Source: RPQJ01 sp963777725
Lineage (GTDB): Bacteria; Pseudomonadota; Gammaproteobacteria; Steroidobacterales; Steroidobacteraceae
Length of the DNA stretch: 64,000 nucleotides
Assembly: GCA_963777725.1 (NCBI GenBank)
Contig: CAVZRR010000010.1
Coordinates: forward strand, 17,087-81,086
Direction: 5' to 3'
Each line of letters begins with the position of its first letter. Position 1 is the stretch's first letter. Positions 11,251-20,868 of this stretch are shown here, one piece after another. The position numbers and the translations under genes were made by a program. Under the pieces are notes generated by a model, which searched no databases, was not told the origin of the DNA, and saw only the letters and a program-made list of their open reading frames with translations.

Positions 11251-13733
11251 AACCCGAACGAGACCCGCCCGTACAGGAACCGGCCCGAGCGGCCGAACGG
11301 CGCGTAGTTCGAGAACGGCGTGTTGCCGGTCGTATTGCGGGCGACCGGGAATGCGTCCGGGTACTCGTCGAACACGTTCTCCGCGCCGAGCGCGAACCGG
11401 ATCCTTTCCGTGACGTCGAAGCGTGCCTCGAGGTCCACCAGCGTCTCCGCGCCGAGGTCGAAGTCGAGGTTGGCCGTGGTGCCCGGATCGAGCACCTCGC
11501 CGTAGCGCGTGGCGCGCAGCGTGCCGCTGAAGCGGTCGAGGCTCCAGTTCACGACCGCAGCCAGCTTGTCCTTCGGCGTGCCTTCCTCGAACGTGAGCAC
11601 GTTGACCCGGTCGAACAGGACCGGCGCCGGATCGAGCGCCGCGAGCTCCTGCGTCCTGGGAACCTTCGTCACGTCGGTGCTGTTCCAGTTCGCGACCAGC
11701 GTGAAGTCGAACTTGCCGGCGGCGTCCGTCTCCCACGGCCAGCTCACGACGACGTCGACGCCCTCGGTCTCGGTGTCCACGCCGTTGATGAAGAAGCGGC
11801 CGCCGCCGACGCCGATGAATCCCTGGTCCTGCAGGTACTGCCGGACGTTCGCCTGCGTGAGGTTCTCCGACAGCACGATCCGGTCTTCGATGTCGATCCG
11901 GTACGCGTCCACCGTGATCGTGACGTCTGCGAGGCGGATCACCGCGCCCAGCGAGATGTTGACGGATTCCTCGGCATCGAGTGGCTGCGCTCCGAGCGCG
12001 GCAGCCACGGGGTCGGTCGCCGGGAAGGTCGTGATGTCGAACGGCACGCCGTTGATGAAGTTGGTGGACGTCGTCGCGAAATATTGCTGCTGCAGCGACG
12101 GCGCGCGGAAGCCGTTCTGCACGGAGCCGCGCAGCGCGAACGACTCCGTGAAGTCGTAGCGACCGGCGAGCTTGCCCGAGACGTTGCTGCCGAAGTCGGA
12201 ATAGTCCTCGGCACGCAGCGCCACCGATCCGAGGAACTGCTCCGTCAGGTTGGCCTCGAGATCGACGTAGGCGCCCACAGCCGTGCGGTCCTCGTCGACC
12301 TCGTTCTCCGGCCGGAAGCCCGGGAAGACCTGCGCGCCCGACGGCGTCGGTTGCCCGTTCAGCAGCTCGCCGCCGTTGCGATACGAGTCGGGTTCGCCGG
12401 CGAAGATCGAGTAACTCTCGCGGCGCGCCTCGAGCCCGACGGCGACGTTGAGCGGCGAAGCGAGTCCGCCCACGGCGTACTCGCGAATGCCGGAAAAGTT
12501 GAATACCAGCTGGTCGTAGTCGAAGCCACCGGCATCGAACTGCGTCTTGCTGGTGGGTCCGATCGAGCGGTTCAACGTGTCCTCGATCGTGAATTCCATT
12601 TCGTTCTGGCCGTAGACCAGCGATGAATCCATGGCCCAGTCGCCCCACTGCCACTCGACGCCGCCGGCGGCACTGAAGTCCGTGACCGTGGGCGCGATGA
12701 TCGGCAGGAAGCCGTCCGGATAGATCTCGATGACGTTGCGCGCGTCGACCGCGCGGCGGAAGAACCCTGCCGATCGCGCATCGCGATCCTGGTAGCCCGC
12801 CCAACCATACAGCCGGGCGCCGTTCGCGAGGTCGTATCCCGCATTGGCAAACAGGGAGATCTGCTCGAGTTCCGGTTCACCGTACCAGGCATTGAACCGG
12901 CCGATGGTCGCTTCACGCGGGTCGAACGCCCCATTGACCAGCGGATACTGCTGGCGGAAATCCCAGCCGCCGCGCTCCGTGCGATCCTGATCCTTGTACT
13001 CGGCGGCGACGGTCACGAAACCGGCATCGCCGAACGACAAGCCCTTCCAGCCGGAGACCGTCACGGTGTCGCCGTCGGACCGGTTGCGGTCGATCTTCGC
13101 CGGGGCCGACCAGGTCGCGCCGGCGGGTGGCGTGCCCGTCGGCGTCTCGTAGCTCGACTCGCGCACGCCGTAATTCAGGGTCAGGTCGCCACCGTCCTTG
13201 TCCTCACGCAGGCGGACGTTGATGACGCCGGCGATCGCGTCCGAGCCGTAGAGCGCCGAGGCGCCGTCGCGCAGCACCTCGATCGATCCGACCGCAGCGG
13301 TCGGGATCGTGTTGAGGTCGACGGCCGACGAGCCGCGGCCGATCGTGCCGTTGACGTTGACGAGGGACGATGCGTGGCGGCGCTTGGAGTTCAGCAACAC
13401 CAGCGTCTGGTCCGGCGCGAGACCGCGCAGCGTCGCCGGGCGGATCGTGTCCGTGCCGTCCGCGAGGCCAGGGCGCGGGAAGTTGAACGACGGCAGCGCC
13501 GTCGCGAGCGCCTGGTTCAGCTCGGTGACGCCGACGTTGTTCAGCGCTTCGGCGGAGACGACGTCCACGGGCACCGCCGTCTCGGCCACCGAACGATCGG
13601 CCACTCGTGTGCCGGTGACGATGATGTTCTCGAGGTTGCGATCCGTGCCCTGCGCCAGGGCACCGGGCGCCGCGGCTGCGGCCAGCACGCTCGAAACGAT
13701 CATCGTCAGCTTGCGATTCGACCTGTTGTTCAT
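11247..13733 (-). CDS. TonB-dependent receptor, substrate unknown
   Basis: Outer-membrane ligand-gated channel of about 828 residues, energised by TonB-ExbBD. An upstream ATG in frame gives a longer form, but the AGGGGG ribosome site sits six bases before the ATG at 13733, followed by a signal peptide (LTMIVSSVLAAAAAPGALAQ). The plug domain follows, with ENIIVTGTRV near its start and the conserved segment IEVLRDGASALYGSDAIAGVINV. The 22-strand barrel ends in the aromatic signature GRVSFGF. It resembles the large TonB-dependent receptors with TLRGLAPDQTLVLLN-type plugs common in Sphingomonas and Xanthomonas relatives. Convergent with pap. No neighbour tells the substrate. Confidence 0.93.
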   Translation of the reverse strand: MNNRSNRKLTMIVSSVLAAAAAPGALAQGTDRNLENIIVTGTRVADRSVAETAVPVDVVSAEALNNVGVTELNQALATALPSFNFPRPGLADGTDTIRPATLRGLAPDQTLVLLNSKRRHASSLVNVNGTIGRGSSAVDLNTIPTAAVGSIEVLRDGASALYGSDAIAGVINVRLREDKDGGDLTLNYGVRESSYETPTGTPPAGATWSAPAKIDRNRSDGDTVTVSGWKGLSFGDAGFVTVAAEYKDQDRTERGGWDFRQQYPLVNGAFDPREATIGRFNAWYGEPELEQISLFANAGYDLANGARLYGWAGYQDRDARSAGFFRRAVDARNVIEIYPDGFLPIIAPTVTDFSAAGGVEWQWGDWAMDSSLVYGQNEMEFTIEDTLNRSIGPTSKTQFDAGGFDYDQLVFNFSGIREYAVGGLASPLNVAVGLEARRESYSIFAGEPDSYRNGGELLNGQPTPSGAQVFPGFRPENEVDEDRTAVGAYVDLEANLTEQFLGSVALRAEDYSDFGSNVSGKLAGRYDFTESFALRGSVQNGFRAPSLQQQYFATTSTNFINGVPFDITTFPATDPVAAALGAQPLDAEESVNISLGAVIRLADVTITVDAYRIDIEDRIVLSENLTQANVRQYLQDQGFIGVGGGRFFINGVDTETEGVDVVVSWPWETDAAGKFDFTLVANWNSTDVTKVPRTQELAALDPAPVLFDRVNVLTFEEGTPKDKLAAVVNWSLDRFSGTLRATRYGEVLDPGTTANLDFDLGAETLVDLEARFDVTERIRFALGAENVFDEYPDAFPVARNTTGNTPFSNYAPFGRSGRFLYGRVSFGF

Positions 13734-13896
13734 TTGCATCCCCCTGGAGTGGCGATCTGCAGGAATGCAGCCGCATTCGTCGCAATCTCGCAACAGAAGC
13801 GGCCCGCGTCAAGTCCCCGGCAAGCCATGGCCTGCCCACGGGCCCGGGTCGGCGTGTATGGTCGCAGCGTCGGTCAGCCGGTGAGGACGCGTCCCG

Positions 13897-14680
13897 ATGA
13901 GCAGATGCCTGTTGGAATCAAGGTTGGGGCAGGTCCACTGCATCGTGGCAGGCGAGGGCGCCGGCGAGCCTCTGCTGTTGCTGCACCAGACGCCGCGATC
14001 GGTCGACGAGTACGCGGAGGTCCTGCCGCTGCTCGCACGCGAGCGGCGGGTGATCGCGCTGGACACGCCGGGTTACGGCTGCTCCGACCGGGTGCCCGGG
14101 CAGCCGTCGATCGCAGGATTATGCCGGCGCCGCCATCGACGTCCTCGACGCGCTGGGCATCGAACGGGCGACCGTCGTTGGCCACCACACCGGGGCCGTG
14201 ATCGCAGTCGAGATGGCGGCGGCGTTTGCAACGCGTGTCGATCGCGTCGTGCTGTCTGGACCGGTCTACACCGACGCGGCCGGTCGCGAGGATCTCCGCC
14301 GCTTCTTCAAGCAATGGACCGTTGCGCCGGATGGCTCACACCTGCTCGAGAAGTGGACCCGGATGCACCAGTGGCTGCCGCACCCCGAACTCGTGCAGAG
14401 GCTGGTCGTGGACCTGTTTCGCGCCGGAGAGGCGAGCGAGCAAGGGCACTTCGCGGTGGCGGACTACCGGATGGAGGACCGGTTGCCGAGTGTGCGCTGC
14501 CCGGCGCTGCTGCTGTTCTGCACGCGCGACCCGTTCACGACGCCGGAGCGCGTCGAACCGCTGCGGCAGGCCTTTGCACCGTGCCGTGTTGCATCGATCG
14601 AGGCAGGCGTCTTCGCGGCGAACGAGCAACCGGCACGCTACGCCGAGGCCGTGCTCGGGTATCTGCGCAGTCCGCCCTGA
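13897..14680 (+). CDS. Alpha/beta-hydrolase fold protein lacking the canonical nucleophile; one frameshift
   Basis: The fold is shown by the oxyanion-strand segment EPLLLLHQTPRS, the strand-4 segment RRVIALDTPGYGCSD and the elbow VVGHHTGAVIA. The elbow has His where the nucleophilic Ser should be (G-H-H-T-G instead of G-x-S-x-G). The acid position is visible at DPFTTPE, but the expected C-terminal catalytic His is replaced in GVFAANEQPARY. The frame changes +1 near 14118, where reading one G fewer gives IADYAGAAIDVLDALG. About 260 residues when joined. Either an unusual catalyst or a non-hydrolytic binding protein. Its start at 13897 is about 160 bases from the divergent receptor start at 13733. 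Confidence 0.7.
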
Positions 14681-14701
14681 GGCCGTTGCGGGGTCCGCGG
14701 T

Positions 14702-15832
14702 CTAGAACCACCCGGACACGAACAGCCGGAACACGTCGGCGTCGAAGCCGTAGAGCGGCTCGGTGCCCGCCGCGCCGCCGGCCGTGATGTCGCGGAAGTC
14801 GTCGTAGTCGAAGCGGAAGCGGTCGTAGAAGAAGCTGACCGACGAGCGCTTGATGAAGGCCCATTCGAGCGGCGGCAGCTCGTAGGTGGCACCGACGCCC
14901 ACCATGTGGCTCGTGAACGTGCTCAGCTCCTTGTCGCGCGCCAGGAAGTTCTGGGCGTCGCGGCGCGGGAACAGGTCCGCATAGAAGTCCGCGGCCGACT
15001 GGTCGTACCAGCGGTAGGTCAGCTCGAAGATCCACTGCTTGCCCCACGGGTGCGTGTAGCCCAGCTGCACCGTGTTCGCGTCGATGCCCCAGGTGTCCGT
15101 GAAGAAGCGGTACTCGCCGTGCACCGCCGCCCGGTACGGCAGGAAATAGCGCGCGTTCAGCGCAGCCGCGCTGCTGGTGCGCGTGTTCGGGTACACCTCC
15201 GGCTGGAACGCGAAGCCGGCGGCGCTGTCCGGATCGACGTAACGCACCGAGCGATAGGGGTTGTTCAGGAAGCCCTCGTCGGTGATGACCTCGAAGTTGA
15301 AGCCCGTCATCAGCTTCGGCGTGACGATCTGCGACAGGCCGAGCCGGTACGTCGAGCGGTCGATCGACTCCGAGAATTCGCGGTCGCCGCGCTTGCGCAC
15401 TTCGTCCCAGCTGCGGGCAAAGCCGAACGACAGGTTCGTCAGGTCGCCGAACAGGTCCTGGCTGATGTCGAGACTGGCGGCGTTCGCCGTGTAGTCGTTC
15501 TCGTCGCTGTTGGTGAAGTTGACGCTGTACTGCGTCTTGCCGTTCAGCATGTCGGCGCCGAGGCTGGCCTGCGTGCGCGTCTCCTCGTACGGGCTCGCCG
15601 TCGTCACGACGTCGATCGAGGCGCTCGAGACCATGTCCACGTAGAGGTTGGCGCTCACCGAGTACTTCTCGGCGAACTTCTTGCGCACCAGCACGGACGG
15701 GCCGTCGATCGTCACGCCGCCGCCCTCGTAGCGGTGGTAAAGCACGTCCGCCCGATCGTCGGGCAGCACCGCGGCCCGGGCTCCGGGCATCGCGAGCGTG
15801 ATCAGCAGCAGGATCCTGAACGACGTGCGCAC
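14702..15832 (-). CDS. DUF3570 outer-membrane beta-barrel protein
   Basis: Exported protein of 376 residues, start GTG, with a signal peptide (ILLLITLAMPGARA). It is built from repeated amphipathic strands rich in Tyr/Phe (e.g. YSVSANLYVDMVSS, FELTYRWYDQSAADFY) and ends in the barrel signature LFVSGWF, so an outer-membrane location is likely. It matches the DUF3570 family as I know it. It is the last gene of a leftward operon, ten bases after the DUF4266 gene, and the DUF4266-DUF3570 pair is a recurring neighbourhood, often with ApbE and thioredoxin genes. Both are found here (apbE at 28176). Molecular function is unknown. Confidence 0.85.
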   Translation of the reverse strand: MRTSFRILLLITLAMPGARAAVLPDDRADVLYHRYEGGGVTIDGPSVLVRKKFAEKYSVSANLYVDMVSSASIDVVTTASPYEETRTQASLGADMLNGKTQYSVNFTNSDENDYTANAASLDISQDLFGDLTNLSFGFARSWDEVRKRGDREFSESIDRSTYRLGLSQIVTPKLMTGFNFEVITDEGFLNNPYRSVRYVDPDSAAGFAFQPEVYPNTRTSSAAALNARYFLPYRAAVHGEYRFFTDTWGIDANTVQLGYTHPWGKQWIFELTYRWYDQSAADFYADLFPRRDAQNFLARDKELSTFTSHMVGVGATYELPPLEWAFIKRSSVSFFYDRFRFDYDDFRDITAGGAAGTEPLYGFDADVFRLFVSGWF

Positions 15833-15842
15833 GATCCGATCC

Positions 15843-16070
15843 TCAGTTGCAGCCGCAGCCGCCGCCGTGGCTGCCGGACGCGCCGCGCGCGCCCTCGCGC
15901 GCCTCGAACACGTGGCTCAGGTACGCGGCCGAGACCGGGTGCATCTCGGCGCTCATGATCGGGTCCGCGAAGTTCTGCCGCTCGTAGGGTTTCACCCACG
16001 GCTCGACGCTGCTGCAGCCCGCGAGCGCGGCGAGCAACGCGAGTCCGGCCGCGAAGCGCAATCCGCTCAT
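15843..16070 (-). CDS. DUF4266 small lipoprotein with Cys-rich tail
   Basis: 75-residue lipoprotein: signal peptide with lipobox LLAALAGC, then the family core VEPWVKPYERQNFADPIM and HVFEAREGARGASG, ending in GGGCGCN. The two tail cysteines in a Gly-rich end are characteristic of DUF4266 and might bind metal or be redox-active; that is inference. An AAGGAG ribosome site overlaps the stop of the upstream TlpA gene, and only two bases separate the genes. Together with DUF3570 it forms a conserved two-gene unit whose job has not been described as far as I know. Confidence 0.85.
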   Translation of the reverse strand: MSGLRFAAGLALLAALAGCSSVEPWVKPYERQNFADPIMSAEMHPVSAAYLSHVFEAREGARGASGSHGGGCGCN

Positions 16071-16072
16071 GT

Positions 16073-16567
16073 TCACTCCTTGACCAGGCCGCGGATCAGG
16101 TCCGCGTAGGTCGACTCGTCGCCGGGCTTGTAGCCGCGGTGGACGTGGCGCACGCGGCCCTCGCGGTCGATCAGCACCGAGCTCGGCATCGCCTCGACGC
16201 CGAACTGCGCGCTGACCGCATTCTCGCGGTCGAACAGGATCGGGAAGCTGACCGGCACGCCCTTCAGCCAGGCCTGCGCCGGTGCGCTGTCGGGCTCGAC
16301 GTTGACACCGAGCAGCGTGAAGCCGAGCGGCTCGTACTTGGCGTGGATCTGCTCGAGCAGCGGCATCTCCTGCCGGCACGGCCCGCACCAGGTCGCCCAG
16401 AAGTTGATCATCACGACCTGGCCGCGCAGCTCGCTCAGCCGGACGGCACTGCCGTCGCGCGCGGGCAGCGAGAAGTCCGGTGCCGCCGCCGGGGCCGCGG
16501 CCTGGACAGGTGAGCCCGCCAGCAGCGCAGCGGCGGTCAGTGCAGCAACGAGGATCGGGATGCGCAT
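16073..16567 (-). CDS. TlpA-family thioredoxin-like protein, exported
   Basis: 164-residue periplasmic thiol:disulfide oxidoreductase. The signal peptide (MRIPILVAALTAAALLAG) is followed by the AhpC/TSA-like start APDFSLPARDGSAVRLSELRG, the active site WATWCGPCRQ at about residue 58-67 and the cis-Pro region VEAMPSSVLIDREGRV. Likely reduces cysteines of exported partners such as the CxxCH haem proteins or the DUF4266 tail encoded in the same operon; that partner assignment is inference. An AAGGAA site lies seven bases upstream of the ATG. A second TlpA is at 29340, first in the riboswitch operon. Confidence 0.92.
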   Translation of the reverse strand: MRIPILVAALTAAALLAGSPVQAAAPAAAPDFSLPARDGSAVRLSELRGQVVMINFWATWCGPCRQEMPLLEQIHAKYEPLGFTLLGVNVEPDSAPAQAWLKGVPVSFPILFDRENAVSAQFGVEAMPSSVLIDREGRVRHVHRGYKPGDESTYADLIRGLVKE

Positions 16568-16597
16568 GGTTGGGTTCCTTCGATCAGAAGAAGGCCG

Positions 16598-17242
16598 TCA
16601 GACGCCGAACGCAACCTGCAGGTTCTGCGTCGTCTTGCTCTTGCCGAGCAGGTCGCTGTCGAAAGCGATGTTGCGGGCGCCGAGGTGCAGCGCCATCCAG
16701 TCCGTCACCAGCAGCCGGTAGCCGGCCCCGAGCGTCACCGTGAAGTGGTCGTCGCCCGCGAAACGCGTGCTGCCCGCGCCCAGCGTCAGGTAGAGCGCCG
16801 AGGGCATCGCGCGGCGGCCGCCGAAGAAGGCTTCGCCGGGCAGCGCATTCCAGCCCACGGCGAGGTCGTAGTACGTGAACGTCCGTTCGCTGTCGGTGAG
16901 CAGGTCGACCGAGCCGCTCAGGTCCTCGTAGCTGGTGCGGCCCGCGTCCGCGGTGCCGATGGTCGCCTCGGCGAACACGTCCTCGGTGAAGTGGTAGGCG
17001 ATGCGCGCCCCGTAGGTGAAGCTCGAGCCGAAGTCCTCGATCGAGATCGTGCCGATGAACGCACCGGCCTCGAAGTTCTCGGTGTCGATCTCGGGCCGCT
17101 GCACCTCGCGCCGCTCGACCTGGGGCTCGACGACCTGTGGGGTCTCGGGCGCAGCCGCGGCTTCCTGCGCCGACGCGCTGGCGCCCGCGAGGCCGGCCAG
17201 TGCGATGCCGCTCAGAAGAAGTATGTGAAGCCGACGGTCCAT
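16598..17242 (-). CDS. Outer-membrane beta-barrel domain protein (OMP_myx_plus-like), possibly frameshifted at C-terminus
   Basis: Exported beta-barrel of about 214 residues: signal peptide ILLLSGIALAGLAGASASA, a Glu/Pro-rich linker, then strands such as FEAGAFIGTISIEDFGSSFTYGARIAYHF and FTVTLGAGYRLLVTDWMALHLGARN. It ends KTTQNLQVAFGV before TGA. Adding one C in the CC tract near 16605 would extend it to AFGVLTAFF and restore a C-terminal Phe barrel signature, so the stop is probably an artefact. The class resembles the myxobacterial GltA/GltB-type barrels that occur in pairs. Its start overlaps the previous gene's end by about 31 bases, which suggests translational coupling. Confidence 0.72.
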   Translation of the reverse strand: MDRRLHILLLSGIALAGLAGASASAQEAAAAPETPQVVEPQVERREVQRPEIDTENFEAGAFIGTISIEDFGSSFTYGARIAYHFTEDVFAEATIGTADAGRTSYEDLSGSVDLLTDSERTFTYYDLAVGWNALPGEAFFGGRRAMPSALYLTLGAGSTRFAGDDHFTVTLGAGYRLLVTDWMALHLGARNIAFDSDLLGKSKTTQNLQVAFGV

Positions 17243-17955
17243 TCATCGATCTCCTCGTTGTCGTCGCGGCTCGTGAAGACCACGTAACCGCGATACTCGG
17301 CCTGCAGCAGGAAGCGATTGGTCAGGTAGCCGCGCAGCCCGACGCCGGCGTAGGCCGTCTCGTCGGTCCGGTCCTCGGCCTGCACGAGCGTCGCCTTGGG
17401 CTCGATTCGCACGACGCCGCCACCGATGCCGACGAACGGCGAGACGCGCCACTCCGGCATGAACACGTGGGCAATGCCGGCCGTGACCAGCCAGCCGTTC
17501 GAGTAGTCGCCGAGCAGGTGCGAGGCGTCCGCGCGCGCGAGCAGCGTCGGCGTCATGGCCCAGGCGCCGTAGGCCGAGACGACGCTGGCACCGTCGAAGT
17601 CGCCGGTGGCGAGGCCCACTTCCCAGCGGTGAGCAGTCCGGCTCTCGGGCGACGCGCCGGGCAGTGCGACCGGCGCGCCACCGGGCGTCAACGTGCGCTC
17701 GAGCTGGCTGCGATTGACCCAGCCTTCCTTGCCGCCATCGACCCGGACCTTGATCCAGTCCGTGCGGCGGCGGAGCAGTTCGACGGACTCGCCGCGATCG
17801 ACGACGTGAAAGACGGGGAAGCCGCGGCCCGGTCCGGTGCGGAACTCGAGGTACGCGTCCTGCACGACCACGCGCTCGCCGCCGCCCGCAGCCGGCGCCG
17901 TTGCCGGAACGAGCGGCCCCAGCAACAGGGCGGCGGTCAGCAGGGATCGAATCAT
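17212..17955 (-). CDS. SH3-domain plus outer-membrane beta-barrel protein
   Basis: 247-residue exported protein. After the signal peptide (LLTAALLLGPLVPATAPAAG) comes a bacterial SH3-type domain (about 28-88: VVVQDAYLEFRTGPGRGFPVFHVVDRGESVELL, then WIKVRVDGGKEGWVNRSQL) likely to bind peptidoglycan or envelope peptides. The rest is an eight-stranded barrel ending EWTVGFTYFF, a canonical barrel C-terminus. It is paired with the barrel gene 16598-17242 and starts five bases after the HzsA-like stop. In Myxococcus, paired barrels of this kind belong to the Glt gliding complex; here the same role is inference only. Confidence 0.8.
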   Translation of the reverse strand: MIRSLLTAALLLGPLVPATAPAAGGGERVVVQDAYLEFRTGPGRGFPVFHVVDRGESVELLRRRTDWIKVRVDGGKEGWVNRSQLERTLTPGGAPVALPGASPESRTAHRWEVGLATGDFDGASVVSAYGAWAMTPTLLARADASHLLGDYSNGWLVTAGIAHVFMPEWRVSPFVGIGGGVVRIEPKATLVQAEDRTDETAYAGVGLRGYLTNRFLLQAEYRGYVVFTSRDDNEEIDEWTVGFTYFF

Positions 17956-17959
17956 TTCG

Positions 17960-20600
17960 CTAGTCGAGCGGCGCGGCGAATGGGTCGTTGAAGTATTGCG
18001 CCCCGACGTCGAGCCATTCTGAGACGAGCTTCAACTCGGCAGGGGTCAGGCGACCTGCGTGGCTGCCGCCGGGTGCGAAGATTGAGAAGAAGCGCACAGA
18101 TCCGCGGGCATTGCCTGCGGACATCGAGGCCGGCACCCGCACCGGCTCGAACTGCGGCTCGCCGGTCACGGGATCGACGCCGACCTGCACGAGGCGGTCC
18201 TGCAGGTTCGCGCCCACCAGTTCCTGCTCGTTGTCGCCGGCGAGCAGCTCGCGGTAGGCATGCTTGTGCAGGGGCTGGTCACTCGATGGCGCGTCCGTCA
18301 GTTCCAGCTGGCCCAGAGGCACCCGCAACTGGCCAGCGGCGTCCTGGTCCGAATGACAACTCGTGCAGGTGTCGTCGGCCAGCACCGTGACGCCGTCGGC
18401 CGCAAGCGTCACGCGCGGCTTGCTCCACAGCGGGTGGATGTGCGCCTCGTAGTGGATCGTGACGCGGCAGCCGGCCTGCCACGTCGTCTGGCAATCCGGG
18501 GTGGCGGGCGCCGGCGTTTCGAGGTCCGCATAGCGATAGGCGAACGCGGCATCGGCTGGTCGCCCCGCGGTGGCGGGATCCGTCCAGACGTCCTCGTAGG
18601 CGATGTCCAGCGACAGCTCCAGCGCCGCGCAGTCGGTCTGGCAGCTGATGCGCGCACGCGCCTGCGCCATGGTCTCGCCGAAATCCGCGAACAGCGCCGG
18701 GTTCGAGTTCGGGAACGGCAGCCCGGTCGTCGTGGCGCCGGCGTTCGCGGCTGCGAACAGCCCGGAGCGACCGTGCGATTCGCCGCTGCCACCATCGTGG
18801 CAGCCGTTGCAGCGCAGTTCCTCGCCGGCGCGGACTTGCAGCCAGTTCTCGTGCCGCGGGCTGATGCGCCGGCCGTCGCCATCGAGCACGGTAACCGCGA
18901 ACGGCACGCTCGCCGGCACCTTGACGCGCACGGAACCATCGGGCTCAACCGGGGCATAGCCCAGGATCTCGCGCATGCCGAAGCGGGCGGTGACGCCGAA
19001 CGCGCTGTTGTCGAAGTCGAGGAAATCGTCGTCTGGCAGGCTGACGGCCTTTTCGATGCGCAGGAAGCGCGCCGGTCGCTGGGCAGCGGTCGCCTGCCGC
19101 GGATCGGCCAGGGCCTCGAGTCCGCCCGGCGCCGTGTCCGCACCGTCAAAGTCGTAGACGCTGCGGATGTCCAGGATGCCGACGCCTTCGGACTCGAGGT
19201 CGGCATCGAAGTCGACTCCCGCGACCGCGTCGAGGATCACCGCCGGCAAAGGCAGCGGCTGCATCGCGACCACCTCGGTGTAAACCACCCCTTCGGTCGG
19301 TGCCACGACTGGCAGCTGGGTCCGTTGGGCCGGATCGTACATCCAGATGCCGTAGAGCGGCGGTGCGGAGACGGCCGTCCCCGTCGCCAGGCGGTCCTCG
19401 GTGCACGGCAGGATGCGTTGTTCCTCGAGCAGGCGGCACTGCGTCCAGCTCACCAGCAACCGGTTGGTGCCGTCGCGCAGCGGATAGGCCGAGCTGTAGC
19501 GGCCGCCCGGCGACGGACCCTCGATCGGTGGAGACCACGTTCGCCGTTGCCGGAACCTGCGCAGGCCCGGACAGCGCGCCTCGATTGGGCAGCGTGGGCT
19601 GCGTGATCTCCACGTAGTTGGCGACATCGATCTCGAGCAGCTCGCCACCAAGGTCGAGCGCTTCGAATGGCTGCGCACGCACCAGGATGCGACCGTTCGT
19701 TGCAGGACGCGGCTCGAGGAAGTGCACGTCCGTGCCATCCGTGCCGGTCGCGTGGCTCTGCGCGCCGTACAGCAGCTCGAGCTGCGAGCCGTCGGGACGC
19801 ACCGTGTAGAGGTTGATCTCGTTGTTCGGTCCGGCGTTCTCCCAGCGGCTGAAGACGATGCGGCCGTCGTCGAGCACGGCCGGGTCGATGTCGTGGCTCT
19901 GGTTGAACGAGATCTGCCGCAGGCCCGTGCCGTCGGCATTCATCACGTGCAGCACGAAGGCCGGCTCGCGGCGATCCTCGTCATCGGCCGCGAACTGCGG
20001 CTTGCCCTCGTCGAGCAGGATCGCGCGCGACTGCCGCTGGCGGGTCGAGGTGAAGACGATTCGTCCGTCAGGCAGGTAATGGGGAGCAATGTCGTGGCCT
20101 TCCTCGGCGACGATGTCGGACTGGATCACGCGCCGCAGTTGCTGCGCGGTCGTGTCGTATTCCCAGATGTTCCAGGTCGGCTGGTCTTCCTCGTCCGCGC
20201 CCTCGATCAGCGGTTCGCGCATGGCGAAGACCAGCCGCGTGCCGTCGTACGACGGCTCGACGTCGCGCACGTCGCCCTCGCCGAGCGTGATCTCGGCGGT
20301 GACGTTGCGGTCGCTCGCCGAAGGCGAGGCGCGGTCGCGCACGAAGAGGTCGGCGCCCGGCTGGAAGTCGAGCAGCTCGCGCGCGTCGCTCGCGGGGAGG
20401 TCGGCAGCTGGAACGGGCCGCTTGATGTAGGCGATCGGGAAGTCGAGCACGACCGGATCCGGGTTCTGGCCGCCGCTCGGCGCCAGGCTGCCGCCGCCGT
20501 CGCTGCTCGTGCAGCCGGCGACCGCCGCGAACAGCACGGCGCTCGCGAGCAGGCCGCACGACCGGTTCGTGCCGCAAACGTTTCGATTGACTCTGCGCAT
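17960..20600 (-). CDS. HzsA-like dihaem lipoprotein with PD40/beta-propeller region; one frameshift
   Basis: Large exported lipoprotein (about 880 residues; lipobox SAVLFAAVAGC). The first half has TolB/PD40-type repeats (SYDGTRLVFAMRE, PDGRIVFTSTRQ, DDGRIVFSRWEN). The second half carries two c-type haem sites, CNGCH and CTSCH, in a layout like the hydrazine synthase alpha-subunit family found in many non-anammox bacteria. A +1 frame change near 19525 separates the halves. A GAGGA ribosome site precedes the ATG at 20600. First gene of the leftward operon, divergent from another haem-protein cassette. Hydrazine synthesis is not implied: no other anammox gene is visible. A periplasmic or surface electron-transfer role is plausible. 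Confidence 0.78.
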
Positions 20601-20664
20601 CCGACGATCCTCGATGTGGGTCGCGCCGCGGCTCGCGCCTTGCGCGTCGCCGCACGGCACTGCC

Positions 20665-20772
20665 TGTGACGGCGCACTTTCTCTCACATGAGGTGCGTCG
20701 CTCCATGCGCCGCAGCGGGTTGTGTGAGGCGCATCGCAGAACCCGGGCTTGTGTGAGGCGTCTCGCAGAACC
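20665..20772. promoter_or_regulatory. Direct repeats in divergent promoter region (candidate operator)
   Basis: The 268-bp gap between the HzsA-like gene and the cytochrome gene holds two near-identical 27-base units at about 20720-20746 and 20749-20775, both containing TGTGAGGCG, then TCGCAGAACCCG. Two weaker matches precede them: TGTGACGGCGCAC near 20665 and ATGAGGTGCGTCGC near 20688. Spacing between the well-conserved TGAGG words is 36 and 29 bases. The repeats lie closer to the rightward gene and could bind a regulator that controls both operons. No regulator gene is linked to them by sequence. Confidence 0.5.
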
Positions 20773-20868
20773 CGACTTCGCGCTTGGCGAAGCGACTGCG
20801 GCAATCCACATTGCGCCCCGTGTGGCGCATCCGGCGCCAGCTCGAGCAGAACGACGGGAGATCGGTCA

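Noticed and set aside
10504..12804. Very long reverse frame (766 residues) antisense to pap and out of phase with the receptor
   Set aside because: It is an antisense and alternate-frame shadow with Arg/Gly/Ala composition. The GC-rich third positions of the real genes keep such frames open.
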